A stretch of DNA of 64,000 bases, taken from assembly GCA_020796225.1 (NCBI GenBank), contig CM036765.1:3432228-3496227 (forward strand). The letters are read 5' to 3'. This document shows, piece by piece, positions 38,691 through 48,667 of this stretch. A model generated the notes under the pieces. It saw nothing but the letters and a program-made list of their open reading frames with translations, was not told where the DNA came from and ran no database searches. Made by a program: the position numbers and the translations under genes. Source of the DNA: Arion vulgaris. Its lineage: Eukaryota; Mollusca; Gastropoda; Stylommatophora; Arionidae. Positions within the stretch are counted from its first letter, which is position 1; each line of letters starts with the position of its first letter.

Positions 38691-39191
38691 TCAACTCCCA
38701 ACAATCGATGCTGTTGATGCAAGCCTGTCCGCTCTCTCATTACCGTAAACACCCGCATGCCCAGGACAGTATATCCACGTAAGCCGCTGGAGGTTAGAAA
38801 CTTCTATAGACGACATCCACTCATACCGAAACCTGCCCTTCTGGATCTTGTGAAGCATCGACTGAGAGTCAGATACAACAACTGCCCCAGTAAATGAAGT
38901 CCCAGAAATCCAATGGAGGGCAGCAGTAACGGCCTCAACCTCCATCCTCATACTAGAAGTAGTTGTCCTGTATGCCCCACTTCGCTCTGCAACAACCCTA
39001 CCATGCGCATTAGCCAAGAAACCCCAGCCGGATTTCTCACCACGTTGAACCGACCCATCGGTATATACAACAACATCATCATCCCTTGCATTATCTTCTA
39101 TCAGCTGCTTAACTGCGAGATCAGCCTTCATGTTGCCCCAATCTCTACATTCTCTTCCAAGAGTAATGATAACGTTGAGATAGTTCATCAT
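38691..39191 (-). pseudogene. LINE-I RNase H domain with all four acidic residues
   Basis: VVVYTDGSVQRGEKSGWGFL (first Asp), SSMRMEVEAVTAALHWISG (Glu), AVVVSDSQSMLHKI (Asp), then LTWIYCPGHAGVYGNERADR (His and last Asp). The D-E-D-D set is complete and the frame is open over 166 codons. RNase H degrades the RNA strand during cDNA synthesis. As a single domain it could still fold; whether it is transcribed cannot be told. Confidence 0.9.
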
Positions 39192-39436
39192 GCTTCCATC
39201 TGTTGGGATCCATTCTTCCCTTTTGGTAGAGTCGCAACCGTAGTCACCTGGCCAATCGTTCTCTCAGCCTGGGCCATCCACGACATGCCACGCTTGATTC
39301 TCGTGCCCTTAACATCATTAGTGTTCCTGTGAAGTGGATGTCTCTTATCCGAAGTAACCCGCATATATGCCTTGGTTTGGGCGATTGCATGACGGGAGCG
39401 TAGTGACAGAAGGCCAAGCATATATCTCATCTTCAC
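39188..39436 (-). pseudogene. LINE-I RT to RNase H linker
   Basis: MRYMLGLLSLRSRHAIAQTK and AYMRVTSDKRHPLHRN continue the thumb; LPKGKNGSQQME leads to the next domain. R-MLGL-S---RH is the common spacer of such LINEs (lower sequence conservation). Confidence 0.82.
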
Positions 39437-40011
39437 AATGGGGTATCTCTAGTGCAGCCCAGAACTATACGCATACCTTCATTCTGAACCCGTTCAAGTC
39501 GTTCACATTGTGATCTTGATATCGTAAGAATTCCGAGTCCGTAATCTACCACTGACATTACCAGTCGATCGAACAAAAGGGCAAGTAGTCTCTGCTCAAG
39601 ATGTGCGGCCACCATAACTTTGAGAGCCGCAAGACCACGCTTGCACCGTTGTATCGTCTGTTCAATATGGTGTTTGAAAGATAGACTACGATCAAAGGTT
39701 ATTCCAAGATAGCGAAGCCTGTCTCTGCGCTCGATGGTATGTTCATCAAAGATTACACAGGGTAGGTCAGCCTTGACGATGTGATTATTCAACGAGCACC
39801 ATAACATACACGCTTTTTCAGGATTGACCTGAGAGCGAGACTCTCTACACCAACCCGAGATGGTATGCAATGTTTTCTGAATGTCGTCAACCATCTCTCG
39901 TCTATCTGACCCAGTCCTATATATTAAGATATCATCTGCAAATGTCAATGTCCGACCCAATCCGGTTGGCTGAATTTTAGCTACATTTGCTGTGTAAATA
40001 TTAAACAACAC
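39433..40011 (-). pseudogene. LINE-I RT, catalytic and thumb region
   Basis: Begins VLFNIYTANVAKIQPTGLGR, followed by the catalytic LTFADDILIY, then SQVNPEKACMLWC, RDRLRYLGITFDRSLSFKHH and VDYGLGILTISRSQCERLER. FADD, the N-P-x-K motif and YLG are all intact. Frame ends at TRDTPL, where LINE-I continues in another frame. Confidence 0.9.
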
Positions 40012-40297
40012 GGGTGATAGAGGAGAACCCTGGGCAATCCGGGCATATACGAGCAGGATCCGATGTCCATGTTCCTAAACGGAGTGCAACGGTTCTCTCA
40101 ATTAAAGAAGCAGCTATCCAGTTTACCAGCCAAGGATTAACTTTACATTTAATCAAAGAGCGCACCATTATTGAATAATTCACCTTGTTATAAGCATCCT
40201 CCAAGTCGATGGCCACAGCAACAGTCTCTTGCTTGGATTGGAAGCCTTCATAAACATCATATGCAAACGTGCCAGCATTGTACCATGTCCCTTTCAT
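40001..40297 (-). pseudogene. LINE-I RT, motif A region
   Basis: Contains VAVAIDLEDAYNKVNYSIMV (motif A with the catalytic Asp in AIDLEDA), then NPWLVNWIAASLIERTVALR. The frame breaks after the CPDCPG segment, where GLPQGSPLSPVL is expected; one base seems lost near 40.03 kb. Confidence 0.87.
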
Positions 40298-40319
40298 TGG
40301 CCGGTAGCTACCCCAAAAT

Positions 40320-40493
40320 TGACGTAGATTGGTTTAAATAAAAATCTTCTTTTCGTCCATACTATATGAAGGCGTTACGCTCTTGAAACTTGTGCATGGC
40401 TTTCTTTGGTTCCTCACACAAATATGGTTTCTATGTATTTTTAATATATCCTCTTTTCTATTTTCATTGTTATTTCTACTCAATGCCTGACTT
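40320..40493. other. short unassigned spacer
   Basis: No feature recognised beyond the LINE-I truncation point. Confidence 0.4.
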
Positions 40494-40765
40494 TTGACAA
40501 TCGAATGCGTCTTCCGAAGGGTATGTCCGACTCATCGTTCTTCTCCTGAGGTGCATCATCATGGGATTCTACTCTGTTCTTATCGACAGATTTATGTTTC
40601 CCCCTCTGTAATTCCATCTGAGTCTCTCGCGATCGTATACCATCTGAGCCTGAAAATACACCGAAGTCGTTTGTTGATAAAGGCCTGAATCATCTTTGTA
40701 GTAAACTTTGTGAATGGCCACTTTTCAGAGCCATACAACAAGATTAATTCAACATTTGAACTGAA
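40494..40765 (-). pseudogene. LINE-O-like C-terminal fragment
   Basis: The minus strand has AAGATGATTCAGGCCTTTAT (QAFINKRL), CGACTTCGGTGTATTTTCAG (LRCIFRL) and then a RWYTIARDSDGIT-like segment, matching the FINR-LRRI-x-WYD stretch of LINE-O. Many stops. Confidence 0.65.
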
Positions 40766-40829
40766 TATCTTGTGCTTTCCTGAAATATTTGCTTACATTA
40801 TTATAACATAATAAGATTGCAACCAAACG

Positions 40830-41050
40830 TCACTGTATACACTAGAACGCCGGGAATGAAGGTGAGAGGAAGAACACGAAAAAGATAGTTAGATGGCATA
40901 AAAGAGTCATGTCGAAAAGCATAAATAACTATCATCAAAGTCACTAGAGCCGCTCATGATAAACCCAAAAAACCCAGAAAACAATAATGAGAAACAACAC
41001 AGTAACAGTGTGACGAAAAAAAACAAGAAGAAAGAAGAAGGAGAAGAAGA
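40830..41050 (+). pseudogene. LINE-J 3' end with unexpanded tail
   Basis: RTRKR(-)LDGIKESCRKA, then AACAACACAGTAACAGTGTG and ACGA followed by (AAAGAAG)n. The part that forms the 32-bp unit elsewhere is single-copy and slightly shortened here. Confidence 0.78.
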
Positions 41051-41054
41051 TCAT

Positions 41055-41357
41055 GTGCTTTGATAATCTTCTATTTCAGCGTTTTCTTTGAACGCTCCAT
41101 ATCGACCACTTGTTAACTGATCTTTGTGATTTGTATATGTTCCGAGCCTAAACGCGATTGACATTGTTCCAGTTATCCGAATACACGTGTGACAACTTAT
41201 CCGATTTCTGCGATGCTTTTTATTTACTAGGCTAGCTTCCCTATATTCTACCTCAGTCGCTTCTTAAGACATGCCTTGTAGGTCACAATGTAACTATTCT
41301 TTGCTCCATTTGAGAGCTCCGAGAACACACAGGCGAAACATATTGTCACTAGCCGTA
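41055..41357 (-). mobile_element. Repeat-F copy
   Basis: TTTGAACGCTCCATATCGAC, CACTTGTTAACTG, GTTCCGAGCCTAAACGCGAT, TTTTTATTTACTAGGCTAGC and TTCTTTGCTCCATTTGAGAG. Its (GAA)n tail abuts the tail of LINE-J, so the two elements are tail to tail. Confidence 0.82.
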
Positions 41358-41803
41358 AGCTCAACGCAGAACTATCAACACGCTACTCGCGAATTTGTCT
41401 TTTGTGATAATTGCCTCCTTAGCTTTTAGTAGCAGCCGCGCAGTAAATAACAAACAAAAATAATAGATTCTCATTGACAGATCCAAAGTCTTTCGGCGAG
41501 CTCGCGCCAACGATTCACCTGCACCATAAACCGAAGTCAAGGGTACCGAAAGCGCTTAAGCAGAGGCGTGCGATAAATCATAAATCGTATATATCAATAA
41601 ATGAATAACATATTGGAATGTCATTTTGGAAAAAAAGTTGCATAAAGATGTTTAATTATTGAATGTTTCAAATTGTATTTTGTTTTCTCTGCTTATGCCG
41701 CCCCCTTACGGTGCCACCTATTGAAGCCGACTCTCTGTATCACAGCACGGCAGGGATCCTGCCTTCCTACCGACAAACATTGTTAATAGTTCCACTTTCA
41801 CAA
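41358..41803. other. unassigned spacer
   Basis: Nothing recognised apart from some GC-rich bits near 41.49-41.57 kb. Confidence 0.4.
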
Positions 41804-41890
41804 TCCTGCCACCCACATGTATATTCTGCCACCCACAGGTATATATCCGGCCACCCACATGTATATCCTGCCACCCACATGTATATCCAA
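41804..41890. repeat. 20-bp tandem repeat
   Basis: Four to five copies of CTGCCACCCACATGTATATC with small variants. Confidence 0.88.
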
Positions 41891-42080
41891 CCTCATACAT
41901 TATTGAAGCGACACCCATTTTCTCTCAGATTGACCATAGATTCTCCTTAATCTAATTAATTTTTTTTAATTTGAACTAATCCCTGGAAGCATCATTAGCG
42001 ATGCTATCATTATTTCAACTGCACCCAATAACCAATCACGATGCATTAAGCTAATATTTGTCTTAGATCTTCAAACTGAT

Positions 42081-42217
42081 TTCTTCTTCTTCTTCTTCTT
42101 CTTTTGTCGTCACACTGCTACCGGGTTGTTGCCCAGTGTCGTGGTTTTCTGTTTTGTCTTGCGCTGTTCTGGTGGCTTGTGTGATTGTTATCTTTGCTCT
42201 TTCACATGATTATCTCT
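42081..42217 (-). pseudogene. LINE-J 3' end with single-copy tail unit
   Basis: (TTC)n at 42081-42103 is followed by GTCGTCACACTGCTACCGGG, TTGTTGCCCAGTGTCG and then GGTTTTCTGTTTTGTCTTGC. This is the ancestral arrangement: just over one 32-bp unit between tail and coding end. It is the control for the arrays at 4.8 and 16.7 kb. Confidence 0.9.
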
Positions 42218-42421
42218 TAATTAATCAAATTAAACCTATTTCCTGATTTAGTGTGAAATCATACCATCGATCTATAGTCAAATAGTACCAATAGCTTTTT
42301 TGCGAACTTGGATAATATTAGCTTCACTGTGAGAATCTTAAGAACCATGGGCGTCAGCAGAAATTGTTCCAGGAGGGTGACAAAATGATTTGTTTAAAAT
42401 GTTGTTGTTAGTTTGATTGGT

Positions 42422-42830
42422 TGATTGATTGATAGGACCATCATCATTGCACTTTGGTGAGTAACCATGTGTGCTCCAATCTCTTTCTTACACAGGAAGA
42501 TCTCAGCTGCAGTGCACAAACTCCGCAGCACTGACGAGGATCCGCGATGCAATTTTCAAGATTTGAAAATATTTTTGTTAGAATTTTATTTTTAATCTTT
42601 TCTAATGATTCTTTTCCCGAGCAGCGGCTTTCCAGTCTGGTCTTCTCGATTTTGAACTGCAAAGTGTGTTTTTACGTGCTCAAATGGAACACGGGACCTA
42701 CGTTTTTTCGCCCATCTCCGATAGGACTAGGAACGCAATCTCACCTACACTGAGATCAGAGATCTCTGGAAGAATATTCAGTTGGCTCCACGAGGGAGCG
42801 AACCTGGTACCATTGGCACGAGAGACAAGC
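42422..42830 (-). mobile_element. SINE-D copy whose head is amplified
   Basis: Antisense tail GATTGATTGATAG, TTTGGTGAGTAACCATGTGT, CTTTCCAGTCTGGTCTTCTC, ACACGGGACCTACGTTTTTT and the antisense B-box CGAGGGAGCGAACCTGGTAC. The part beyond the B-box passes directly into the array. Confidence 0.9.
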
Positions 42831-43125
42831 ATCTAACCTCTACACAACCAAGACACATTGGCACGAGAGACAAGCATCTAACCTCTACACAACCAAGACA
42901 CATTGGCACGAGAGACAAGCATCTAACCTCTACACAACCAAGACACATTGGCACGAGAGACAAGCATCTAACCTCTACACAACCAAGACACATTGGCACG
43001 AGAGACAAGCATCTAACCTCTACACAACCAAGACACATTGGCACGAGAGACAAGCATCTAACCTCTACACAACCAAGACACATTGGCACGAGAGACAAGC
43101 ATCTAACCTCTACACAACCAAGACG
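42811..43125 (-). repeat. 45-bp minisatellite made of the SINE-D tRNA head
   Basis: Seven almost perfect copies of CATTGGCACGAGAGACAAGC, ATCTAACCTCTACACAACCA and AGACA. On the minus strand this is TGTGTAGAGGTTAGATGCTT plus GTCTCTCGTGCC, the A-box to anticodon-arm region seen once in SINE-D at 37.46 kb and 45.87 kb. The B-box lies outside the repeat. Confidence 0.93.
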
Positions 43126-43157
43126 TCACCAGTTTACTAAGCAGAAATGAAGTAGAT

Positions 43158-43367
43158 AAGAGTGTCATAAAATTGTCTTATCAAAAAGACACTTTCCTTT
43201 TCTTAGGGTGAGAGTGTCATGAAATTGTCTTATCAAAAAGACACTTTCCTTTTCTTAGGGTGAGAGTGTCATAAAATTGTGTTATCAAAAAGACACTTTC
43301 CTTTTCTTAGGGTGAGAGTGTCATAAAATTGTGTTATCAAAAAGACACTTTCCTTTTCTTGGGGTGA
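43158..43367. repeat. 52-bp minisatellite with inverted GTGTC/GACAC
   Basis: Four copies of AGAGTGTCATAAAATTGTCT, TATCAAAAAGACACTTTCCT and TTTCTTAGGGTG. Each unit holds AGTGTC and its complement GACACT about 22 bp apart, so single strands can form short hairpins. Confidence 0.93.
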
Positions 43368-43487
43368 CACTTGCCAACCCCTTTTCCTTCCTATCCTGCC
43401 TCAACGTACGGGCTCCAAGTTGTTTAGGACTCGTGTGTAGATTTTCCCACTTAACTAGTTATGGCAACATGTTTGTTTGGTAGTACC

Positions 43488-43795
43488 TAACACGATCAAA
43501 GATACTGAACTAGGACTGTACCTAACACGATCAAAGATACTGAGCTAGGACTGTACCTAACACGATCAAAGATACTGAGCTAGGACTGTACCTAACACGA
43601 TCAAAGATACTGAGCTAGGACTGTACCTAACACGATCAAAGATACTGAACTAGGACTGTACCTAACACGATCAAAGATACTGAGCTAGGACTGTACCTAA
43701 CACGATCAAAGATACTGAGCTAGGACTGTACCTAACACGATCAAAGATACTGAGCTAGGACTGTACCTAACACGATCAAAGATACTGAACTATCA
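43488..43795. repeat. 35-bp minisatellite
   Basis: About nine copies of CTAACACGATCAAAGATACT plus GAGCTAGGACTGTAC; GAGC and GAAC variants alternate. Confidence 0.95.
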
Positions 43796-43924
43796 CTGTT
43801 TTTTCTTGCTGTCTGATGTTTCGTTTCACCTGCTTGCACATACGAGTATTTCTAAACGAAAAGAAATCATGAACATTTTACTTTACATTTGGGCAAGCAT
43901 GAGTAAAGGAAAAGTGTCTCCACC

Positions 43925-44215
43925 AGCCATGCTCAAATCATCATTTATATCCTGAATCCATTTTTTCCATGGTCTTCCTTTTCTCATATTTGACGAGGTG
44001 CCTTCTTCAATAATGATCATCTTCAACCCTCCGTGTATTTGACGAGGTGCCTTCTTCAATAATGATCATCTTCAACCCTCCGTGTATCAGTATTTGTCCA
44101 ACAAACTTCAATTTTCTCATTCTTATTTGTAGCAACAGGGAGATTTCTTTTATTTTAACATCTTTCTGGATAGATCTATTTGTCTCTCTGCAATGATATA
44201 CAGAAGTCTTGTTGT
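43925..44215 (-). pseudogene. LINE-M C-terminal fragment with 49-bp duplication
   Basis: Aligns with the minus-strand copy at 59.94-60.18 kb: CTCAAATCATCATTTATATC, CTGAATCCATTTTTTCCATG, CATCTTCAACCCTCCGTGTA, CAATTTTCTCATTCTTATTT and CTGGATAGATCTATTTGTCT. TGACGAGGTGCCTTCTTCAA occurs at 43991 and 44040, a 49-bp duplication of coding DNA. Confidence 0.83.
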
Positions 44216-44482
44216 AAATTATATTACAAGTAGAAATGCTGAAATCAACTTATATTAAGTGAAATCATAAATCAAGACTTATATTACAAGTAAATGATGA
44301 ATCAAACTTATATTAAAGTGAAATGCATGAAATCAACTTATATTAAGTAGAAATGATGAAATCAACTTATATTGACATAAATCATGAAATCAAATTATAT
44401 TACAAGTGAAATGCTGAAATCAAACTTATATTACAAGTAGAATGCATGAAATCAAACTTAATTACAAGTAGAAATGCATGAA
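44216..44482. repeat. degenerate 30-bp-class array
   Basis: About eight imperfect copies of AAATGATGAAATCAACTTAT plus ATTACAAGTAG with many single-base gains and losses. It begins at the LINE-M edge and ends at SINE-H. Confidence 0.75.
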
Positions 44483-44604
44483 ATAAAAATCGTGACATAT
44501 TCTTTACAGAACGTCGCCATAAACAATAGTAAACGGGTCGTTGATTTTCTAGACTCCAATTACACGTTCAGTAGTTTGCCATTGCTTTATAAACAGGGAG
44601 GTCC
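44483..44604 (-). mobile_element. SINE-H 3' part
   Basis: ATAAAAATCGTGACATATTC, ACGTCGCCATAAACAATAGT and AGTAGTTTGCCATTGCTTTA. Interrupted at GAGGTC by the hAT-like element that follows. Confidence 0.82.
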
Positions 44605-44860
44605 AGTGGCGGCTCGTTATTACGGGCCAGTGTGGCCAGGCCCCATCAAAAATAAAGTGTAACGTGTAATTAATATTTTATAAATTATTTGTTTATAATT
44701 ATTTCTTTTAACGTAATACCGATTAGCTTTGAAAGTTGAATATATAATCCTATAACATTATATACAATCTGAAATTCAGCGTTTTCCCTCCCTAATTACT
44801 ATATATATCACGCATTTCCAGCGCAGTATGTTTTAGGGCCCGTAGACATATGATCTATTT
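44605..44860 (+). mobile_element. hAT-like MITE, left end only
   Basis: Starts CAGTGGCGGCTCGTTATTA and continues GGCCAGGCCCCATCAAAAAT, AAAGTGTAACGTGTAATTAA like the complete copy at 35.88 kb, then becomes different AT-rich DNA. No right terminus or duplicated GGGAGGTC was found, so the right boundary is a guess. It may be a deletion variant or a longer parent. Confidence 0.65.
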
Positions 44861-44957
44861 AGATGATGATGAGGGATTTCTTTAAGATAAGCAATGAAAG
44901 TTGTCTTAATGCAGCAACTAGCATTGTGATGGTTAATTTTTAAAGAAGGAAGATTGT

Positions 44958-45156
44958 CCAAGTAATATGTGGAGCTTAGATCTGTCAATGAACCTTAAAG
45001 TAATATAGTGGAGCTTAGATCTGTCAATGAAACTTAAAGTAATATAGTGGAGCTTAGATCTGTCAATGAACCTTAAAGTAATATAGTGGAGCTTAGATCT
45101 GTCAATGAACTTTAAAGTAATATAGTGGAGCTTAGATCTGTCAATGAAACTTAAAG
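44958..45156. repeat. 39-bp minisatellite
   Basis: Five copies of AGTAATATAGTGGAGCTTAG plus ATCTGTCAATGAACCTTAA; AACC, AAAC and AACT variants. Confidence 0.93.
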
Positions 45157-45516
45157 ATCACTGTCCATATCGATCAGTCTCATTGTGTTTTCACTGATGA
45201 TGCCCTCCCTCTCCTTTCACGATGATGTTCTCACCACTAACACCTGATGTCCTCACCGTTAGCTTCGGATGTGGTGACAATACCGCCACCTGATGCTGTA
45301 ATTGCATGTCAATACACTGCCCGTCACTTCTGGGTCTCCAGCTGTTCTTATCTCAGCAGCATCTTGTGTCATAATTGCACAACAATTTAAAATGCTACAA
45401 CAGAAATGTGTCTATAAAGTAAATAGATCTGTTACATACACGAATATATGGCACACACACATACACGCACATTACACAGAGAAAGAAAAAAAGAGAGAGA
45501 GAAATTTGGGAAGATT
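45157..45516. other. unassigned spacer with a short (AG)n
   Basis: No recognisable coding or repeat family. A GAAAGAAAAAAAGAGAGAGA run lies near 45.48 kb. Confidence 0.45.
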
Positions 45517-45905
45517 GATAAGGCCATCAACATTGCACTTCGGTGAGTAATCATGTGTGCTTCGATCTATTTCTTACACAGGAAGATAGTAACTGCCAGT
45601 GCTCGCCGGTGTCATTTTGAAGATGGTGAAGATATTTTTGTATAAATTTTATTTTTAACCTTTCTAATGAAATTTGCCCATCCAGTGGCTTTTCGGCCTG
45701 CTCTTCTCGATTTTGAACTGCTAGTGGTTCTTTTTCGTGCCCAAATTGAACACAAGACCTACGTTTTATCGTCCGTCTCCGATACAACTTGAAACACGAT
45801 ATCATCTACATTGAGATCAGGTATCTGTGGAAAATATCCAATGGCTTCACGATCCAGTGAACCTGGTACCTTTAGTACGAGAGACGAGCAGCTATCCTCT
45901 ACACC
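45517..45905 (-). mobile_element. SINE-D copy, full length
   Basis: CATCAACATTGCACTTCGGT, ATCTATTTCTTACACAGGAA, CTTTTCGGCCTGCTCTTCTC, CTACGTTTTATCGTCCGTCT, then antisense B-box GTGAACCTGGTACCTTTAGT and A-box part GACGAGCAGCTATCCTCTAC. Confidence 0.9.
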
Positions 45906-45918
45906 ACAGAAAAAAAGA

Positions 45919-46102
45919 GATACATATATTCAAACAAACATCTAGATGTGTACAAGAAGAGATTCGTATGTTCAAACAAACATCTAGATGTGTACAAGAA
46001 GAGATTCATATATTCAAACAAACATCTAGATGTGTACAAGAAGAGATTCATATATTCAAACAAACATCTAGATGTGTACAAGAAGAGATTCATTTGCAGC
46101 AA
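45919..46102. repeat. 42-bp minisatellite at the SINE-D 5' boundary
   Basis: Four to five copies of AAGAAGAGATTCATATATTC plus AAACAAACATCTAGATGTGTAC. The unit contains the palindrome ACATCTAGATGT. It starts within 15 bp of the end of the SINE-D head. Confidence 0.93.
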
Positions 46103-46284
46103 TGCAAAATCCTTCGGTTAAATTGACATACTCTTAAACAAATTAACATGTCCCTTAGCATTTGAGGATTGGTCACTCAACATCTTTAACCCACGTATTT
46201 GGAGATAGATGGGCAAGTTGCTTTTATCCCTTGTTGAACGTTGGTTAACGTGATTCAAACCAATAATCTTTTATTTTTATTTTC

Positions 46285-46625
46285 CGTAGTCAAAATGGCC
46301 ATGGAATCCACAGAGAAAGCGAAAGCGAGGGAGACAAAAGCAAATAGAGAAGATATTTGGAAGCAGAGATTAACAATATACAGAAGAGTTGGAGGGAGAA
46401 CTAAAGAGAAACAAAGATAAGAAGACTTGGATGAAGGGACTAGGATTATCAGTCATACAGAAGGAGGGAGGAGAGAACTATATGGAGCAGTATCTAAAGA
46501 TAAGAAAACTTGGCAGTGAATTGACTCCCGGGTCTATGACTCCAAGTGAGGTTAAATAAGCGCAGGAGAAAGAGATCGAACTCCTATAGTGGTTATTGTA
46601 GACTGGCAGAAGTTGTAGCGAACTG
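46285..46625 (+). pseudogene. LINE 3'-end fragment of uncertain family
   Basis: Decayed traces of WNPQRKRKRGRQKQ and W(R)EDIWKQRLTIYRR, followed by KEGGRELYGAVSKDKKTWQ. The WNPQGKRKRGRPK and E-E-x-x-x-R-x-W order is that of LINE-O type ends. Confidence 0.55.
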
Positions 46626-46640
46626 CCATATAATGAACGC

Positions 46641-46725
46641 CGCAGTAGCGTAGTTGTTAGTGAATTCCCGCAGTAGCGTAGTTGTTAATGAACTCCCGCA
46701 GTAGTGTAGTTGTTAGTGAACCCGC
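46641..46725 (+). repeat. 28-bp triple repeat of a SINE-C A-box
   Basis: CGCAGTAGCGTAGTTGTTAG starts at 46641, 46669 and 46697 (28-bp period). TAGCGTAGTTGTTAGTGAAC is a tRNA A-box (like TAGTNTAGTGGTTAGTA in tRNA-Asp or -Glu genes). The SINE-C B-box follows only after the third copy. Confidence 0.9.
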
Positions 46726-46985
46726 CGCAGTGAACTGGCTTCTGAGGCTAGTGGTTAGGGTTCAATTTCGCAGTGGGCATGGAATATTCTTCCGACCGTA
46801 ACGGCTCTCAGGTCGATCCAGCCTTAATTGAGTACCAGAAAAAGTAGTGAGAAATAAAGGCAGCCGGCGTGATGTTAACCACATCACCCATCGTGCGCAA
46901 ACAGTCAATGACAAATACGGGCCTAACGCAATATTACCCAATATAAATCGAGATATAAAAGGATTCACTTTACCTTTTTTAAATA
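46726..46985 (+). mobile_element. SINE-C copy
   Basis: GGCTAGTGGTTAGGGTTCAA with the B-box GGTTCAATTTCGC, then CGGCTCTCAGGTCGATCCAG, AATTGAGTACCAGAAAAAGT, ACCACATCACCCATCGTGCG and CGAGATATAAAAGGATTCAC. Confidence 0.88.
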
Positions 46986-47284
46986 ATTTAACTCAGATCC
47001 TGAGAACCTCTGATTTTTATCGGTGCGGGCATATAACTACATATGTGACCTGATTATTTTCCACTGAGTTTGCCACAAATAATATCCCCACACACCCCCA
47101 CACTACTGGCATACATCGCATTAGCTCTGTATACGCCCTCGCTTTTGCCTCCTCTAACATTAACATCTCATACGCCGATGTCCCAAACTACTGTTTTTTC
47201 ATGTCATGCTGTATCATTGAGTTTGCATACATTCTCTCGTACTTTCAGCCATATCTATGTTTTCTCTCTTAGTACTTACTTCTT
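46986..47284. other. unassigned pyrimidine-leaning spacer
   Basis: Leads into the CT-rich block; no frame with recognisable content. Confidence 0.4.
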
Positions 47285-48265
47285 CTCTTTAGTCATCTCT
47301 CTCTCTCTCTCTCGCTCCCATTCTCACTATATCTATTATGTATCCTAATTTTCTCACTTTTTCTATGTATTAATCTTTCTCTTTGTATCTCAAATACACA
47401 CACACACACACACTGAATCTCTCTTTCTATATTGTGAATTCTCTCTCGTTTTTAGTGCACTCCAACTTTCTTCCACTTTCTCTCACTTTCTCTCACTTTC
47501 TGTCACATTTTCTCACTTTCTATTTCTCTTTCTAACTTTCTCTCACTTTATATAATTTCTCTCACTTTCTCTCATTTTCTCTTTCTCTCACTTTCTCTCT
47601 CTCTCACTTTCTCTTTCTCTCACGTTCTCTCACTTTCTCTTTCTCTCACTTCTCTCACTTCTCTCACTTTCTCTTTCTCTCACTTTCTCTCACTTTCTCT
47701 ATCTCTCACGTTCTCTTCTCTTTTTATCACATTTTCTCATTTTCTCTCACTTTCTCTTTCACTTTCTCTCACTTTTTTTCTCTCAATTTCACTTTCTCTC
47801 ATTTTCTCTTTCACTTTCTCTCACTTTCCCTTTCTCTCATTTTCTCTCACTTTCTCTTTCACTTTCTCTCACTTTCTCTCATTTTCTCTCCCTTTCTTTC
47901 ACTTTTTATCACTTTTTATCACTTTCTCCAATTTTATCTCAACTTGTCTCACCTTCTCTCACTATCTTCCTTTCTCTCAAGTTTCTAAAACTCTCATTTT
48001 CTCCCACTTTCTCCCTACGTTCTTCTATTTTCTTTTACTTTCTTCGGCTTTCTCACTTTTTTCACTTTAACTCACTTTTTCTCAATTTCTCTCTTTTTCT
48101 CTCACTTTCTCTTACTTTCTCCAGACTTCTCTCACTGTCTCTTACTTTCTCCAGACTTCTCTCACTTTCTACCACAATTCTGTTAGTGTTTCTCTTAACC
48201 TCGCTCTTTTTCTCTCTTTCTCTCTAACCACCTCGTTTTTCTAACTTTCACTGTACCTACTCCTG
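47285..48265. repeat. 1 kb polypyrimidine (CT-rich) low-complexity block
   Basis: Almost only C and T on the plus strand, built on CTCTCACTTT and CTTTCTCTCA words, with a (CA)n run at about 47.395-47.413 kb. Strong strand asymmetry over about 1 kb. Such polypurine/polypyrimidine tracts can form triplex (H-)DNA; whether this one does is not shown. Confidence 0.93.
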
Positions 48266-48421
48266 TCTCTTACCTTCTTAATTCTCCCCTATACCACACC
48301 TTTCACTTTCTCCTACATCGGTCTAGCAAATATGTCATACAACCACACATTATCTCTCTCACTTACTAGTCCCCCACACCCTCACTGGCTCACCCACTGC
48401 TATCTCGCACACACTCTGAAA

Positions 48422-48667
48422 ATGGGATTCTTTATGGCTAAGCAGATAAACCCTTGCCTTGTGAGTAGGACATCGTGGGTTGGAATCCGGACAGTACCGT
48501 TCTATTCACGAGTTCACGTTTTCCAGAGACACTTAGGATTATTACCAGATCTACATTGTTTGTGCTTTGTGCAATTCTCTCGACAGGTGGCGTGCCATTT
48601 CTACTGAGAGGGACTGAGTCATTTGGAGTAATACCCGGTGCAATGAAGTCAATCTTTCGATTTTCTT
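48422..48667 (+). mobile_element. SINE-A copy
   Basis: Head TATGGCTAAGCAGATAAACC, B-box GGTTGGAATCCGG, TTCTATTCACGAGTTCACGT, GTGCTTTGTGCAATTCTCTC, GGTGGCGTGCCATTTCTACT and GGTGCAATGAAGTCAATC. Confidence 0.9.

Larger units (their letters stand above)
38220..40310 (-). mobile_element. I/Nimb-like LINE with RT and RNase H, 5'-truncated
   Basis: On the minus strand, in order: RT from motif A onwards (40.3-39.44 kb), linker/thumb (39.44-39.19), RNase H (39.19-38.69) and a basic C-terminus ending in WTCPECN (38.69-38.22). RNase H downstream of RT in a LINE is known mainly from the I and related clades. Three single-step frameshifts separate otherwise well-kept frames, so this copy is young compared with the RTE copy at 10-13 kb. 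It is cut off at 40.31 kb inside the RT domain. Confidence 0.88.

Noticed and set aside
42782..43150. 122-codon frame with RDKHLTSTQPRHIGT repeats and its antisense partner
   Set aside because: 45-bp SINE-D head array; multiple of three keeps it open.
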